A DNA stretch of 64,000 bases from Zhihengliuella sp. ISTPL4 (lineage in GTDB: Bacteria; Actinomycetota; Actinomycetes; Actinomycetales; Microbacteriaceae): contig NZ_CP025422.1 in assembly GCF_002848265.1 (NCBI RefSeq), forward strand, positions 2,324,727 to 2,388,726. Direction: 5' to 3'. This document shows, piece after piece, positions 52,935 to 61,551 of the stretch (positions within the stretch are counted from its first letter, which is position 1; every line of letters begins with the position of its first letter). The notes beneath the pieces are model-generated. The model had not been told where the DNA came from. It saw only the letters and a list, made by a program, of their open reading frames with translations, and did no database searches. A program made the translations under genes and the position numbers.

Positions 52935-52940
52935 TACGCT
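52935..52940 (+). promoter_or_regulatory. TANNNT -10 box (TACGCT) of the SDR-DUF2867 gene
   Basis: Ends 6 nt before the ATG at 52947. Confidence 0.6.
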
Positions 52941-52946
52941 CAGAGC

Positions 52947-54530
52947 ATGAGCGAGCTCACCCAGCCCACCGGTCGCGAGGACGCCCTGCGGGCGGTCCCC
53001 CGCGACGACGGCTCCGCGCCCCGCGCCCTCGTGCTCGGCGCCACCGGCTACATCGGCGGCCGCCTGACGCCGCGCCTGCTGAACGCCGGCTACCGGGTGC
53101 GGGTCCTCGCCCGCGACGCCGCTCGTGCGGCCTCCTTCGGCTGGGGCGAGGAGTGCGAGATCTTCGAGGGGTCCGCCGAGGACGAGCATGCCGTGGCCTC
53201 TGCGATGGACGACGTCGACGTCGTGTATTACCTCATCCACTCCATGTCGGCCGGCAAGGGCTTCGAGGAGAGCGACGAGCGCGCGGCGACCACCGTCGCC
53301 ACGGCCGCTGCCCGGGCGGGCGTGCGGCGGATCGTCTACCTCGGTGGCCTGCACCCGGACGACGTGGAGCTCTCTCCACATCTGCGCTCGCGGGTCCGCG
53401 TCGGCGAGAGCTTCCTGGAGTCCGGCGTGCCGACCCTCGTCCTGCAGGCGGGCGTGGTGATCGGCTCCGGCTCGGCGTCCTTCGAGATGATCCGGCACCT
53501 CACCGACGTGCTGCCGTACATGCCGGCGCCGAAGTGGGTGCGCAACCGCATCCAGCCCATCGCCGTGCGCGACGTGCTGCACTACCTGCTCGGGGCGGCG
53601 CGGGTCGACGACGAGGTGAACCGCGCCGTCGACATCGGCGGACCGGATGTGCTGCGCTACGGCCAGATGATGAACGGGTACGCGGTGGAGGCCGGGCTGC
53701 GGCAGCGCGCCATCGCGGCCCTTCCGGTGCTGACCCCGGAGCTCGCGTCGCACTGGGTGAACCTCGTCACGCCGGTGCCGCGCTCCATCGCCCGGCCCCT
53801 GGTGGCCTCGCTGCAGAACGAGTGCATCATGAAGGATCACGCCGTCGACACGCTCATCCCGCGGCCCGAGGGCGGGCTCACGCCGTATCGCCGCTCCGTG
53901 GCGCTGGCCCTCGGCCGCGTCGACGCAGACGCCGTGGAGACGAGTTGGCAGGATGCCGAGGTCATCGGAGCGCCGAGCGACCCGCTGCCGAGCGACCCGG
54001 ACTGGGCGGGGCGGACGGTGTTCACGGACAAGCGGTCCGTCGCGACCCGCGCGTCCGTCGCGGAGCTGTGGCGCGTCATCCTCGGGATCGGCGGCGAGAA
54101 CGGCTGGTACTCGTCGCCGCTGCTCTGGGCCATCCGGGGACTCATGGACCGGGTGATCGGCGGCGTGGGCCTCCGTCGCGGACGCCGCAGCCGCACGGCC
54201 GCCCGGGTGGGCGACGCGATCGACTTCTGGCGCGTCGAGGCGGTGGAGCAGACCGAGTCCGGCCATCTGCTGCGGCTCCGCGCCGAGATGAAGGTGCCGG
54301 GCGAGGCGTGGCTCGAACTGCGCGCGGTGCCCGACGGCAAGGGCGCCCGCTACGAACAGCGTGCGGTGTTCTTCCCGCGCGGGCTCCTTGGCCGGCTGTA
54401 CTGGCTCGCCGTGCTGCCGTTCCACGGGCTCATCTTCTCCGGTATGGCCGCGCGGATCACCGCCGCCGCCGAAGAAGGCGATCACGCCGGTTCAGGCGTC
54501 CTGCGTGAGGACGTGCCTGACCCGGCGTGA
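52947..54530 (+). CDS. NAD(P)-binding epimerase-like protein with C-terminal DUF2867
   Basis: A 527-aa protein: atypical SDR/NmrA-like Rossmann domain (VLGATGYIGGRLTPRLL, 29-45; YYLIHSM) and, from about 350, a SRPBCC-like DUF2867 domain (NGWYSSPLLWAIRGLMDRVIGG, FWRVEAVEQTE, YEQRAVFFPRGLLGRLYWLAVLPFH). Function unknown. The final codons lie inside a 53-bp hairpin with CAGGC/GCCTG features, so the C-terminal GSGVLREDVPDPA is partly repeat-derived. Confidence 0.85.
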   Translation: MSELTQPTGREDALRAVPRDDGSAPRALVLGATGYIGGRLTPRLLNAGYRVRVLARDAARAASFGWGEECEIFEGSAEDEHAVASAMDDVDVVYYLIHSMSAGKGFEESDERAATTVATAAARAGVRRIVYLGGLHPDDVELSPHLRSRVRVGESFLESGVPTLVLQAGVVIGSGSASFEMIRHLTDVLPYMPAPKWVRNRIQPIAVRDVLHYLLGAARVDDEVNRAVDIGGPDVLRYGQMMNGYAVEAGLRQRAIAALPVLTPELASHWVNLVTPVPRSIARPLVASLQNECIMKDHAVDTLIPRPEGGLTPYRRSVALALGRVDADAVETSWQDAEVIGAPSDPLPSDPDWAGRTVFTDKRSVATRASVAELWRVILGIGGENGWYSSPLLWAIRGLMDRVIGGVGLRRGRRSRTAARVGDAIDFWRVEAVEQTESGHLLRLRAEMKVPGEAWLELRAVPDGKGARYEQRAVFFPRGLLGRLYWLAVLPFHGLIFSGMAARITAAAEEGDHAGSGVLREDVPDPA

Positions 54531-54532
54531 TC
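54480..54532. terminator. Hairpin R5 spanning the end of the SDR-DUF2867 gene
   Basis: Arms GATCACGCCGG(T/G)TCAGGC..GTCC and complement, about 22 pairs with one bulge, around TGCGTGA. It contains the stop codon and lies between convergent genes. Confidence 0.7.
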
Positions 54533-54547
54533 GCGTGAGTTCTCGCC

Positions 54548-56509
54548 TCAGTCCTTGTCGGCGGGGGCATCCATCGCGGCATCGACGGCGGCATCCACCT
54601 CGGCCGGCGGGATGATGTCGATCGCCTCGGTCGCGGCCTCGTAGACCTCGGCGAGGGTGTCGTCGACGGTGTCCTCATCGATCCAGGCGAGGTCGTCCTC
54701 CGAGTGGTCGTACTCGACGGGCACGAGCGCGAAGTCGTCGCCGTACTCCTCGAGCCCCGCCATGACGCTGTGGCGGACGGCGGCCCTGGCGTAGCGGTCG
54801 CGCAGGATCAGGGGATCCCGCCGCAGATCCTTCATGAACGCGATCATCATGAACGCCATGATGATCGCGAACGGCAGCGCCGCGATGATCGTGGCGTTCT
54901 GCAGCGACTGCAGGCCGCTCCCCTCGGCGCCGCTGACGAGCAGCACGGCCGCGATCACACCGACCAGCACACCCCAGACGACGGCGACCCAGCGCGACGG
55001 CTCCGGGCGGCCCTGCTGGGACAGCGTGCCCATGACGAGCGAGGCGGAGTCGGCACCCGTGATGAAGAAGATCGCGATGAGGATGATCAGGATGATGCTG
55101 GTCACGAGCGGGAACGGCAGGTTCTCCAGCACCCCGAACAGCACCTCCTCCGGCGGGTCGACGACGAGGCCCGCGCCGTCCATCTGCTGCTGGATGGCCG
55201 TCGTGCCGAAGATCGCGAACCACACGAGCGAGATCGCGGAGGGCACGACGATGACGACCGACACGAACTGACGGAGCGTGCGGCCGCGCGAGATCTTCGC
55301 GATGAACATGCCGACGAAGGGCGACCAGGAGATCCACCACGCCCAGTAGAAGATCGTCCAGCTCGACAGGAAGGCCTGCGCGGCCTCACCCTGCGAGGCG
55401 GAGCGGCCGATCATCGTCGGCAGGTCGCCGAGGAACTGGACCGCGACCGACGGGATGACGTTGAGGATGAGCAGCGTCGGGCCGACGAAGAACACGAAGA
55501 ACGCCAGCAGGATGGCGACCACGGCGTTGATGTTCGACAGCGCCCGGATGCCCTTGGAGACCCCGGAGACGGCGGACGCAATGAAGCATGCCGTGAGCAC
55601 CGCGATGACGGCGATGAGGATGCCGTTGCCGAGCGGGCCCATGCCGCTGACGAGTTCCACGCCATGGCCGATCTGCAGCGCACCGAGCCCCAGCGAGGCG
55701 GCCGTGCCGAACAGGGTCACGATGATGGAGAAGATGTCGATCGTGCGGCCGACCGGGCCCGTCGTGCGGTTCTCGCCGAGCAGCGGGGCGAAGATCGAGG
55801 AGATCAGCGGCGTGCGACCCCGGCGGTAGGCGCCGTATGCGATGGCTCCACCGACGAGCGCGTAGAACGCCCAGGCCTGCGGGCCCCAGTGGTAGAGCAC
55901 CTGCGTCTGCGCGGTGTGCATGGCCTCGAGGGTGTTCGCCTCGACGGTGCCGGGCGGCGGATTCTCGAAGAAGGTCAGCGGCTCGGCTGCGCCCCAGAAC
56001 ACCAGGCCGATGCCCATGCCCGCCGCGAAGAGCATGGAGATCCACGAGAACATCGAGAACTCGGGCTCCTCGTCGTCGCGGCCGAGCGGGATGCGCCCGT
56101 ACTTGCTGAAGCCGACGAACAGCATGAACACGAGGATGATTGTGGCGATGGTCGTGAAGAAGAAGCCGAAGTACTCCACGACCCACGCGAGGACCGTGCT
56201 CGTGGTGCCGGCGAGGTTGTCGCCCGCGAACACGCCCCACGCGATGAAGGCGAGGGCGAACGCCGCAGCAACGCCGAACACGAGCGGGTCGGTGCGGTAG
56301 GTGCGCCCGGTCTCCTCGACCGAGACACCGGGCACGAGCGCCGGGTGTACGCTGCGCGGCGGGACGGTCGTGATGTCGCGGACGATCTTGCGCGCGGTCT
56401 CGGAGGCCTTCGCGGCTTGGCGGTGCGTCCCGGTCACGACGGCGTCGGTGCGCGGACGGATCGGGGATCCTGCGGAGCGTTCGGTGGGCTTCTCGTCAGG
56501 CGTATCCAT
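54548..56509 (-). CDS. BCCT-family transporter (glycine betaine/choline type)
   Basis: A 653-aa secondary transporter with 12 membrane segments. The BCCT signature WTIFYWAWWISWSPFVGMFI and GMGIGLVFWGAAEPL with the aromatic box are visible. Long hydrophilic ends (about 75 aa N-terminal, about 95 aa acidic C-terminal) recall BetP, where such tails sense osmotic state, but here the C-tail is acidic rather than basic. It probably imports betaine-like osmolytes with sodium. Confidence 0.92.
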   Translation of the reverse strand: MDTPDEKPTERSAGSPIRPRTDAVVTGTHRQAAKASETARKIVRDITTVPPRSVHPALVPGVSVEETGRTYRTDPLVFGVAAAFALAFIAWGVFAGDNLAGTTSTVLAWVVEYFGFFFTTIATIILVFMLFVGFSKYGRIPLGRDDEEPEFSMFSWISMLFAAGMGIGLVFWGAAEPLTFFENPPPGTVEANTLEAMHTAQTQVLYHWGPQAWAFYALVGGAIAYGAYRRGRTPLISSIFAPLLGENRTTGPVGRTIDIFSIIVTLFGTAASLGLGALQIGHGVELVSGMGPLGNGILIAVIAVLTACFIASAVSGVSKGIRALSNINAVVAILLAFFVFFVGPTLLILNVIPSVAVQFLGDLPTMIGRSASQGEAAQAFLSSWTIFYWAWWISWSPFVGMFIAKISRGRTLRQFVSVVIVVPSAISLVWFAIFGTTAIQQQMDGAGLVVDPPEEVLFGVLENLPFPLVTSIILIILIAIFFITGADSASLVMGTLSQQGRPEPSRWVAVVWGVLVGVIAAVLLVSGAEGSGLQSLQNATIIAALPFAIIMAFMMIAFMKDLRRDPLILRDRYARAAVRHSVMAGLEEYGDDFALVPVEYDHSEDDLAWIDEDTVDDTLAEVYEAATEAIDIIPPAEVDAAVDAAMDAPADKD

Positions 56510-56554
56510 GAGAGTCCATCTTTCCACCTGCGCGGGCTCCGGCGAACTCCGCGG

Positions 56555-56584
56555 ATCAGGCGCTTCCCGGCGGAAGCGCCTGAT
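56555..56584 (-). terminator. CAGGC/GCCTG hairpin, copy R6
   Basis: Perfect 13-bp arms ATCAGGCGCTTCC/GGAAGCGCCTGAT with a 4-nt loop, followed by CGCGGGAGTGCCTG (56587-56600). It lies downstream of the aarF-type stop and upstream of the BCCT gene. Confidence 0.78.
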
Positions 56585-56622
56585 CTCGCGGGAGTGCCTG
56601 TTCTGGCGGGGCTTCCCGCGGG

Positions 56623-58305
56623 TCAGCGGGGGCGGCGGCGACCCAAGAAGAGGGCGCCCAGCAGCGGCAGCACTGACACCCACAGCAGCGTGACACCCAA
56701 CGGCGGCAGCGGACCGACGAGCAGCGCCCCACCCACGAGCATCGCCGCGAACAGGACCCCGGAGGCGATCCGCCGCGCGATGCCCTCCAGCCGGTCGAGC
56801 CGCCGCTCCAGGCGCGAGGTGTCGAAGGAGACGTTGCCGTCGTCGACGCGGGTGATGATGTCGTCGATGCGCTTCGGGAGCCGCCAGGTCGTGGCCGCGT
56901 TCGCCATCGCCTGCTCCGCCATGTCCTGCATGAGGTTTCCGGACTCGTCGCGGAGCAGCCGCGCTGCATACGGCTCGGCTGCGTCCCACACGTTGAACGC
57001 CGGGTTCAGGGCGCTGCACATGCCGGAGGTGAGGGACACGGCCCGGATGAGGAGCAGCATGTCCTCGGGGAGCTGCAGCGGCAGGCGCCGCACCATGTCG
57101 CCGAACTCCTCGGCGAAGTCGGTGAACTCCCGCGGGTCCACGCGGCTCAGCTCCGCGAAGCCCATCCCGCCGAAGCGCGCGAAGAGAGCGGTCAGCGCGC
57201 GCTCCAGCTCGCCGGTGTCGGCGGTCGGGAGGAGGACGCCGATCTCCTTCGCGGCGCGCACCAGGCCGCGGCTGTCCCGGGCGGTCACCGCGATGAGGAG
57301 CGTCCGCAATCCCTGCCGGAGGTTGTCGGAGACCTCGGCCATCATGCCGAAGTCGATGAACGTCAGGCGGAAGCCCCCCTGGTCAGGCGCGGGGGTGACG
57401 AAGATGTTGCCGGGGTGCGGGTCGGCGTGCACGAACCGGTGCGTGAACACCTGATCGAACATCACCTCGGCGAAGGCATCGGCGACCGCGGAGGGGTCGA
57501 TGCCCGCCGCCCGGAGCGCCGCGGTGTCGTTGATCTTGATCGCGGTGACGTCCGACAGCGTGAGCACCCGACGGGTCGTGCGCTCCCACACGATCTCCGG
57601 GGCGGCCACGCGCGGGTCGTCGGCGAAGTTCTCGCGGAACCGCTCGGCGCTACGGGCCTCGTGGAGGTAGTCGATCTCCTCCAGGCTCGTGACGGCGAAC
57701 TCCTCGACGAGCGCAGGGGCGTCCACGCGGTCGGCGACGATCCGCACCCGGGTCAGCCATCGCGCCACCCGGCGGAGGGCGGCGAGGTCGACCGCGACGA
57801 TCTCGTCGATCCCGGGCCGCTGCACCTTGACCACGACCTCGTCGAGCCCGGTGTCCGCCGCATCGAGCGCCGAGAGGCGGGCGCGGTGCGCCTGGCCGAG
57901 GGACGCGGCCGCGACGGGGGTGTCGTCGAACCAGGCGTAGACGCGGTCGAGCGGCATGCCGAGCTCGGCCTCCGCGAGCGCCCGGATCTGCGGGGTGGGG
58001 ACGGGCGGGACCTCGTCCTGCAGCCCCTCCAGCTCCGCCGTGATCTCGGGCGGCAGCACGTCGAGGCGCGAGGACATGAACTGTCCGACCTTGATCATGA
58101 GGCCGCCGAGGTCGACGGCGAGCGTGTGGAACCGCCGCGCGAATCGCTGCATCCGGCGGGCGCGGGTGCGCTCGGCGACCCCGGACAGCCCGAACCGCGG
58201 AAGGACGAGCTCGAACCACCAGATCTTCAGGAACTCACGGCTCGCGAAAGACAGGATGCGGCGGTACCGGGCACGATGAGGTCCCTGTGCCGCCGCTGCC
58301 GTCAT
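56623..58305 (-). CDS. AarF/ABC1/UbiB-family atypical kinase
   Basis: A 560-aa protein-kinase-like protein: KxGQ motif IKVGQFMSSR, Ala-rich loop VAAASLGQAHRARL, VKVQRPG, catalytic HADPHPGN and metal motif FIDFGMM; two membrane segments end the protein (about 510-555). Family members support quinone/lipid metabolism. GGAAGGATG precedes the ATG. It follows the PadR gene by 45 bp on the same strand and may be controlled by it. Confidence 0.93.
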   Translation of the reverse strand: MTAAAAQGPHRARYRRILSFASREFLKIWWFELVLPRFGLSGVAERTRARRMQRFARRFHTLAVDLGGLMIKVGQFMSSRLDVLPPEITAELEGLQDEVPPVPTPQIRALAEAELGMPLDRVYAWFDDTPVAAASLGQAHRARLSALDAADTGLDEVVVKVQRPGIDEIVAVDLAALRRVARWLTRVRIVADRVDAPALVEEFAVTSLEEIDYLHEARSAERFRENFADDPRVAAPEIVWERTTRRVLTLSDVTAIKINDTAALRAAGIDPSAVADAFAEVMFDQVFTHRFVHADPHPGNIFVTPAPDQGGFRLTFIDFGMMAEVSDNLRQGLRTLLIAVTARDSRGLVRAAKEIGVLLPTADTGELERALTALFARFGGMGFAELSRVDPREFTDFAEEFGDMVRRLPLQLPEDMLLLIRAVSLTSGMCSALNPAFNVWDAAEPYAARLLRDESGNLMQDMAEQAMANAATTWRLPKRIDDIITRVDDGNVSFDTSRLERRLDRLEGIARRIASGVLFAAMLVGGALLVGPLPPLGVTLLWVSVLPLLGALFLGRRRPR

Positions 58306-58350
58306 CGCGTCATCCTTCCGCCGTTCCGCGCCGGACGCCGCACGACGCGG

Positions 58351-58974
58351 TCAGTCCTGGGCGAGGATCGTGTACAGCCTACGGCGGGCCTCGTCGAGCA
58401 CTTCGATGGCCTGCTGCACCTGCTCCGGCGAGCCACTGCGGCCCACCTGCGCGGCGGCCGCGGCGAGGTCGACGCCGGCCTTGGGCAGAGCGCTGTACCG
58501 GGCATCCCGATTGCGATCCTTGTCGGAAGACGGCACCCACGGCGGGGTCTCGGTGCTCTCCGCGGCGACGGCGCGGCCGGCCTCGGTGAGCGCATAGGTC
58601 TTGCGGCCGTTCTGCTCCTCGGCCTCGATCAGGCCCTCGTCGGCGAGAAGCTGGAGGGTGGGATAGACGGAGCCGGCGCTCGGCTTCCAGGTGCCGCCAC
58701 TGCGCTCGGCGATCTCGTTGATGATCTGGTAGCCGTGCATCGGTCGCTCGGTGAGGAGCGAGAGGACGGCGGCGCGCACGTCGCCGCGGGCCATCCGGGA
58801 CCCGCCGGAGGGACGCGACTCGAAGGACTTGCGCAGCTGGTCCATCGCCTCGAACAGCGCTCCGGCGGGACCCTGCGGTCCGCCGAGGAGGTTGCCGAGA
58901 CCACCGACGAAGTCGCCGCCGCTGTTGCCGTTGCTGCTTCCGCCGAACGGGGCGGAGGGGAATGCGTTGTTCAT
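58351..58974 (-). CDS. PadR-family regulator
   Basis: A 207-aa regulator. A Gly/Asn-rich N-terminal tail of about 40 aa precedes the winged helix (RGDVRAAVLSLLTERPMHGYQIINEI, WKPSAGSVYPTLQLLADEGLI) and a C-terminal dimer helix. GGGAGG lies 6 nt before the ATG at 58974. A perfect 22-bp palindrome 25 bp upstream is the likely autoregulatory site. Confidence 0.93.
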   Translation of the reverse strand: MNNAFPSAPFGGSSNGNSGGDFVGGLGNLLGGPQGPAGALFEAMDQLRKSFESRPSGGSRMARGDVRAAVLSLLTERPMHGYQIINEIAERSGGTWKPSAGSVYPTLQLLADEGLIEAEEQNGRKTYALTEAGRAVAAESTETPPWVPSSDKDRNRDARYSALPKAGVDLAAAAAQVGRSGSPEQVQQAIEVLDEARRRLYTILAQD

Positions 58975-58998
58975 GATGACCTCCCAGTCGTGAACGAT

Positions 58999-59020
58999 AC
59001 TCAACGATATATCGTTGAGT
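58999..59020. promoter_or_regulatory. PadR operator, perfect 22-bp palindrome
   Basis: Half-site ACTCAACGATA and its exact complement, with no spacer. Core ATATAT is flanked by CAACG/CGTTG. It lies between the padR-type gene and the divergent glycosyltransferase. Confidence 0.82.
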
Positions 59021-59165
59021 CTGGATATGGGGTGGGAACTTTCGCCGACGCGGCGGCTGGACGCTTCTCGGCGCGCGCCTGGCGCGCTCCACAGGAAGGG
59101 ATGGTTGGCTGGAACCTCCGGCGGGGGAGAGTCGAGCCGGGAACGACCACAGGGGGACGGCAGAC

Positions 59166-60767
59166 ATGAGCAGTGCGACCGCGAACGAGGCGGCCGGAGG
59201 CCGCGTGCGGGTGAGCGTGGTGGTGCCGGTGTTCCGGCCGAAGGCGTCGTTCGACGACCTCATCGCCTCGCTCGACGCCCAGACGCTGAGTCGAGAGGCC
59301 TTCGAGGTCCTGCTCTGCGACGACGGCTCCGGGGAGGAGACCGCGGCGCGGCTGGAGAACATCGCGAAGGGTCGCCCCCACGTCCGCGTGCTGTCCCTGC
59401 CGCACTCCGGCTGGCCCGGCACTCCGCGCAACCGCGGTGTCGAGGAGGCCAGAGGGACGTACGTGCAGTTCGTCGATCAGGACGACTGGCTGTACCCGCG
59501 AGCGCTGGAGCGGTTGTGCGACTACGCGGACGAGAACGGGTCCGACGTCGTGGTCGGGAAGGAGGTGGGCATCGGACGGAAGCTGCCCGCCAAGATCTTC
59601 CAGCGCGACATCCCGCAGGCGGTGCTCGGCGAGGACCCGATCCTGGAGATGCTGACGCCGCACAAGATGTTCCGGACGGCGTTCCTGCGCGAGCACGGCA
59701 TCCGCTTCCCGGACGGCAAGGTGCGGCTCGAGGACCATCTCTTCGTGATGCAGGCGTACTTCGCCGCCGACACGATCTCGGTGCTCGCAAGCGAGCCCTG
59801 CTACGCGTGGGTGAAGGAGCCGGGGAGCGCCAGCTCGGCCCGCATCGACCCGGAGTCGTACTTCCCGCATCTGGAGACCGTGCTCGACGTCGTCGAGGCG
59901 AACACCGAACCGGGGAAGGTGCGGGATCGACTGCTGCGGCACTGGTTCCGCGGCAAGATCCTCAACCGCATCGCCGGACGGCGGATGGTGAAGTATCCGG
60001 CGGAGTACCGCGACCGCCTGCTGGATGTGGTGGTGCCGCTCGTGCAGCGGCGCTTCGGCGCGGGTGTGGACGCGGGGCTGTCGTTCCCGCAGCGCATCCG
60101 GGCGGCGCTGCTGCGCGCCGACCGCCGGGACGACCTCCTGGCCTTCGCCGCCTTCGAGGCCGAGACGACGTGCACGGCGACCGTCACGGCGGCGCGGTGG
60201 TCGCGCGGCGGGCTGCAGCTGACCGCGTGGGTCCGTCTGCTTCGAGACGGCGAGGAAGCCTTCGTCTTCGAAACGGTCGGCCCCACCGACCGACTGGTCT
60301 CCCTCCCGCTGTCGACGACCGAAGGTCTGCCCCCGAAGCTGCTCGATGCCCGCAAGGAGCGCCGCGCGGACCGCGTCGACCTGGTCGCGCGCGACACGCC
60401 GACTCCCGACCAGGCCCCGACGTCGACGGCCGGTTCCGAGCGCAAGATCGGTGGCCGGCGCCCGAAGCGCCTCGACGCGGTGCCGATCGCCCTCGACCCG
60501 ATGAAGGCCTTCCCGGAGCATGGCACTCGCGAAGCCGACCTCACGGTCGCGGTCCGCTACGCCGGGTGGATGTTCACCGCCCCACTGACCGCAACCCCTG
60601 ACGTGACGGCACACCTCGGCCGCTCGCCGCTTCTCGCGGGCCGCCGGGTCGAGCTCGTGCGCAACGAGGACGGCAGCCTGCGGCTGCGCCGCGAGTGGCC
60701 GAAGGGCGCCTGGCGCGACGCCCTCGCGCGTGCCGCCCGACGCCTCCGCTCCCGCCTCCGGCGCTAA
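59166..60767 (+). CDS. Family 2 glycosyltransferase, TarS-like
   Basis: A 533-aa GT-A enzyme: VSVVVPVFRPKASFDDLIAS, LLCDDGSGEE, then VDQDDW (metal site) and a catalytic-base region LEDHLFVM, in residues 1-330. A beta-rich C-terminal domain of about 200 aa follows. The layout resembles wall-teichoic-acid or teichuronic-type glycosyltransferases such as TarS. AGGGGGACG precedes the ATG. The acceptor is unknown. It is divergent from padR. Confidence 0.88.
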   Translation: MSSATANEAAGGRVRVSVVVPVFRPKASFDDLIASLDAQTLSREAFEVLLCDDGSGEETAARLENIAKGRPHVRVLSLPHSGWPGTPRNRGVEEARGTYVQFVDQDDWLYPRALERLCDYADENGSDVVVGKEVGIGRKLPAKIFQRDIPQAVLGEDPILEMLTPHKMFRTAFLREHGIRFPDGKVRLEDHLFVMQAYFAADTISVLASEPCYAWVKEPGSASSARIDPESYFPHLETVLDVVEANTEPGKVRDRLLRHWFRGKILNRIAGRRMVKYPAEYRDRLLDVVVPLVQRRFGAGVDAGLSFPQRIRAALLRADRRDDLLAFAAFEAETTCTATVTAARWSRGGLQLTAWVRLLRDGEEAFVFETVGPTDRLVSLPLSTTEGLPPKLLDARKERRADRVDLVARDTPTPDQAPTSTAGSERKIGGRRPKRLDAVPIALDPMKAFPEHGTREADLTVAVRYAGWMFTAPLTATPDVTAHLGRSPLLAGRRVELVRNEDGSLRLRREWPKGAWRDALARAARRLRSRLRR

Positions 60768-60776
60768 CGCCCTCGA

Positions 60777-60805
60777 TTGCCCTATCGAATGATTAACGAT
60801 AGATT
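60777..60805 (+). promoter_or_regulatory. Promoter with CTATCG-CGATAG operator for the DUF2975/XRE pair
   Basis: TTGCCC (60777-60782), 17-bp spacer, TAGATT (60800-60805). The inverted repeat CTATCG (60782-60787) / CGATAG (60797-60802) spans the spacer, a likely site for the small XRE regulator. Confidence 0.7.
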
Positions 60806-60840
60806 CTCGTTGTTCTTCGACAGCTCTCGGAGGTGTCCCC

Positions 60841-61329
60841 ATGACGAAGGCGACCATCACCGCACTGCGCGTCCTTCTCGCTGTCGCCCTCGCCGGGTCG
60901 GTGGGGGTGCAAGCGCTGATCCTGCCTCTGCTGTGGCTCGACCTCGCTGACGAGCAGCCCTGGGGACGGATCACCGTCGTGGTGCTGCTCGGGGCCGGCA
61001 TCGTCACACTGCAGGTGGTGGGGGTGTGCGTCTGGCTCCTCCTCACGAGGGTCCGGCGCGGAGCGATCTTCACGGCATCCTCGTTCGGACCCATCAATGT
61101 CATCATCGGGGCGATCCTCGCGGCTGCCGTGCTCACCTGGGCGCTGGCTGCGGTCTTCGCCGCCGGCACGGTCGCTCCCGGGGTGGTCGCGCTGGTCGGC
61201 GGCGCGGGCGTGGTCATCGCGGGGGTGGCCCTGCTCGTCGTGGTGATGAAGGCCCTGCTCCGCCAGGCGATCGAGCGCGACGCCGAGGCGCGAGCATTGC
61301 AGACCGAGCTCGACGACGAGGTGATCTGA
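60841..61329 (+). CDS. DUF2975 membrane protein
   Basis: A 162-aa protein with four membrane segments (LRVLLAVALAGSVGVQALILPLL; VVLLGAGIVTLQVVGVCVWLLL; ...). GGAGG lies 8 nt before the ATG. The TGA stop shares its final A with the ATG of the XRE gene. DUF2975-XRE pairs are common; the membrane partner may sense or be the regulated product. Function unknown. Confidence 0.88.
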   Translation: MTKATITALRVLLAVALAGSVGVQALILPLLWLDLADEQPWGRITVVVLLGAGIVTLQVVGVCVWLLLTRVRRGAIFTASSFGPINVIIGAILAAAVLTWALAAVFAAGTVAPGVVALVGGAGVVIAGVALLVVVMKALLRQAIERDAEARALQTELDDEVI

Positions 61330-61541
61330 TGGCCGTCGTCGTCGACATCGATGTGATGATGGCCCGCCGCAAGATCGGCGTCGGCGAGCTGGCCGAACGT
61401 ATCGGCATCACCCCCACCAACCTCGCGGTGCTCAAGAACGGGCGCGCGAAGGCCGTGCGCTTCACGACGCTCGACGCCCTGTGCGCGGCGCTGGACTGCC
61501 AGCCGGGCGACCTCCTGCGCTGGGTCCCGGACGAGGGCTGA
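61329..61541 (+). CDS. Small XRE/Cro-type helix-turn-helix regulator
   Basis: A 70-aa single-domain regulator (YozG type): IDVMMARRKIGVGELAERIGITPTNLAVLKNGRAK, then LDALCAALDCQPGDLLRW. Start and stop of the two genes overlap by one base, so it is co-translated with the DUF2975 protein. Probably autoregulates at 60782-60802. Confidence 0.93.
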   Translation: MAVVVDIDVMMARRKIGVGELAERIGITPTNLAVLKNGRAKAVRFTTLDALCAALDCQPGDLLRWVPDEG

Positions 61542-61551
61542 CCGCACCCCG

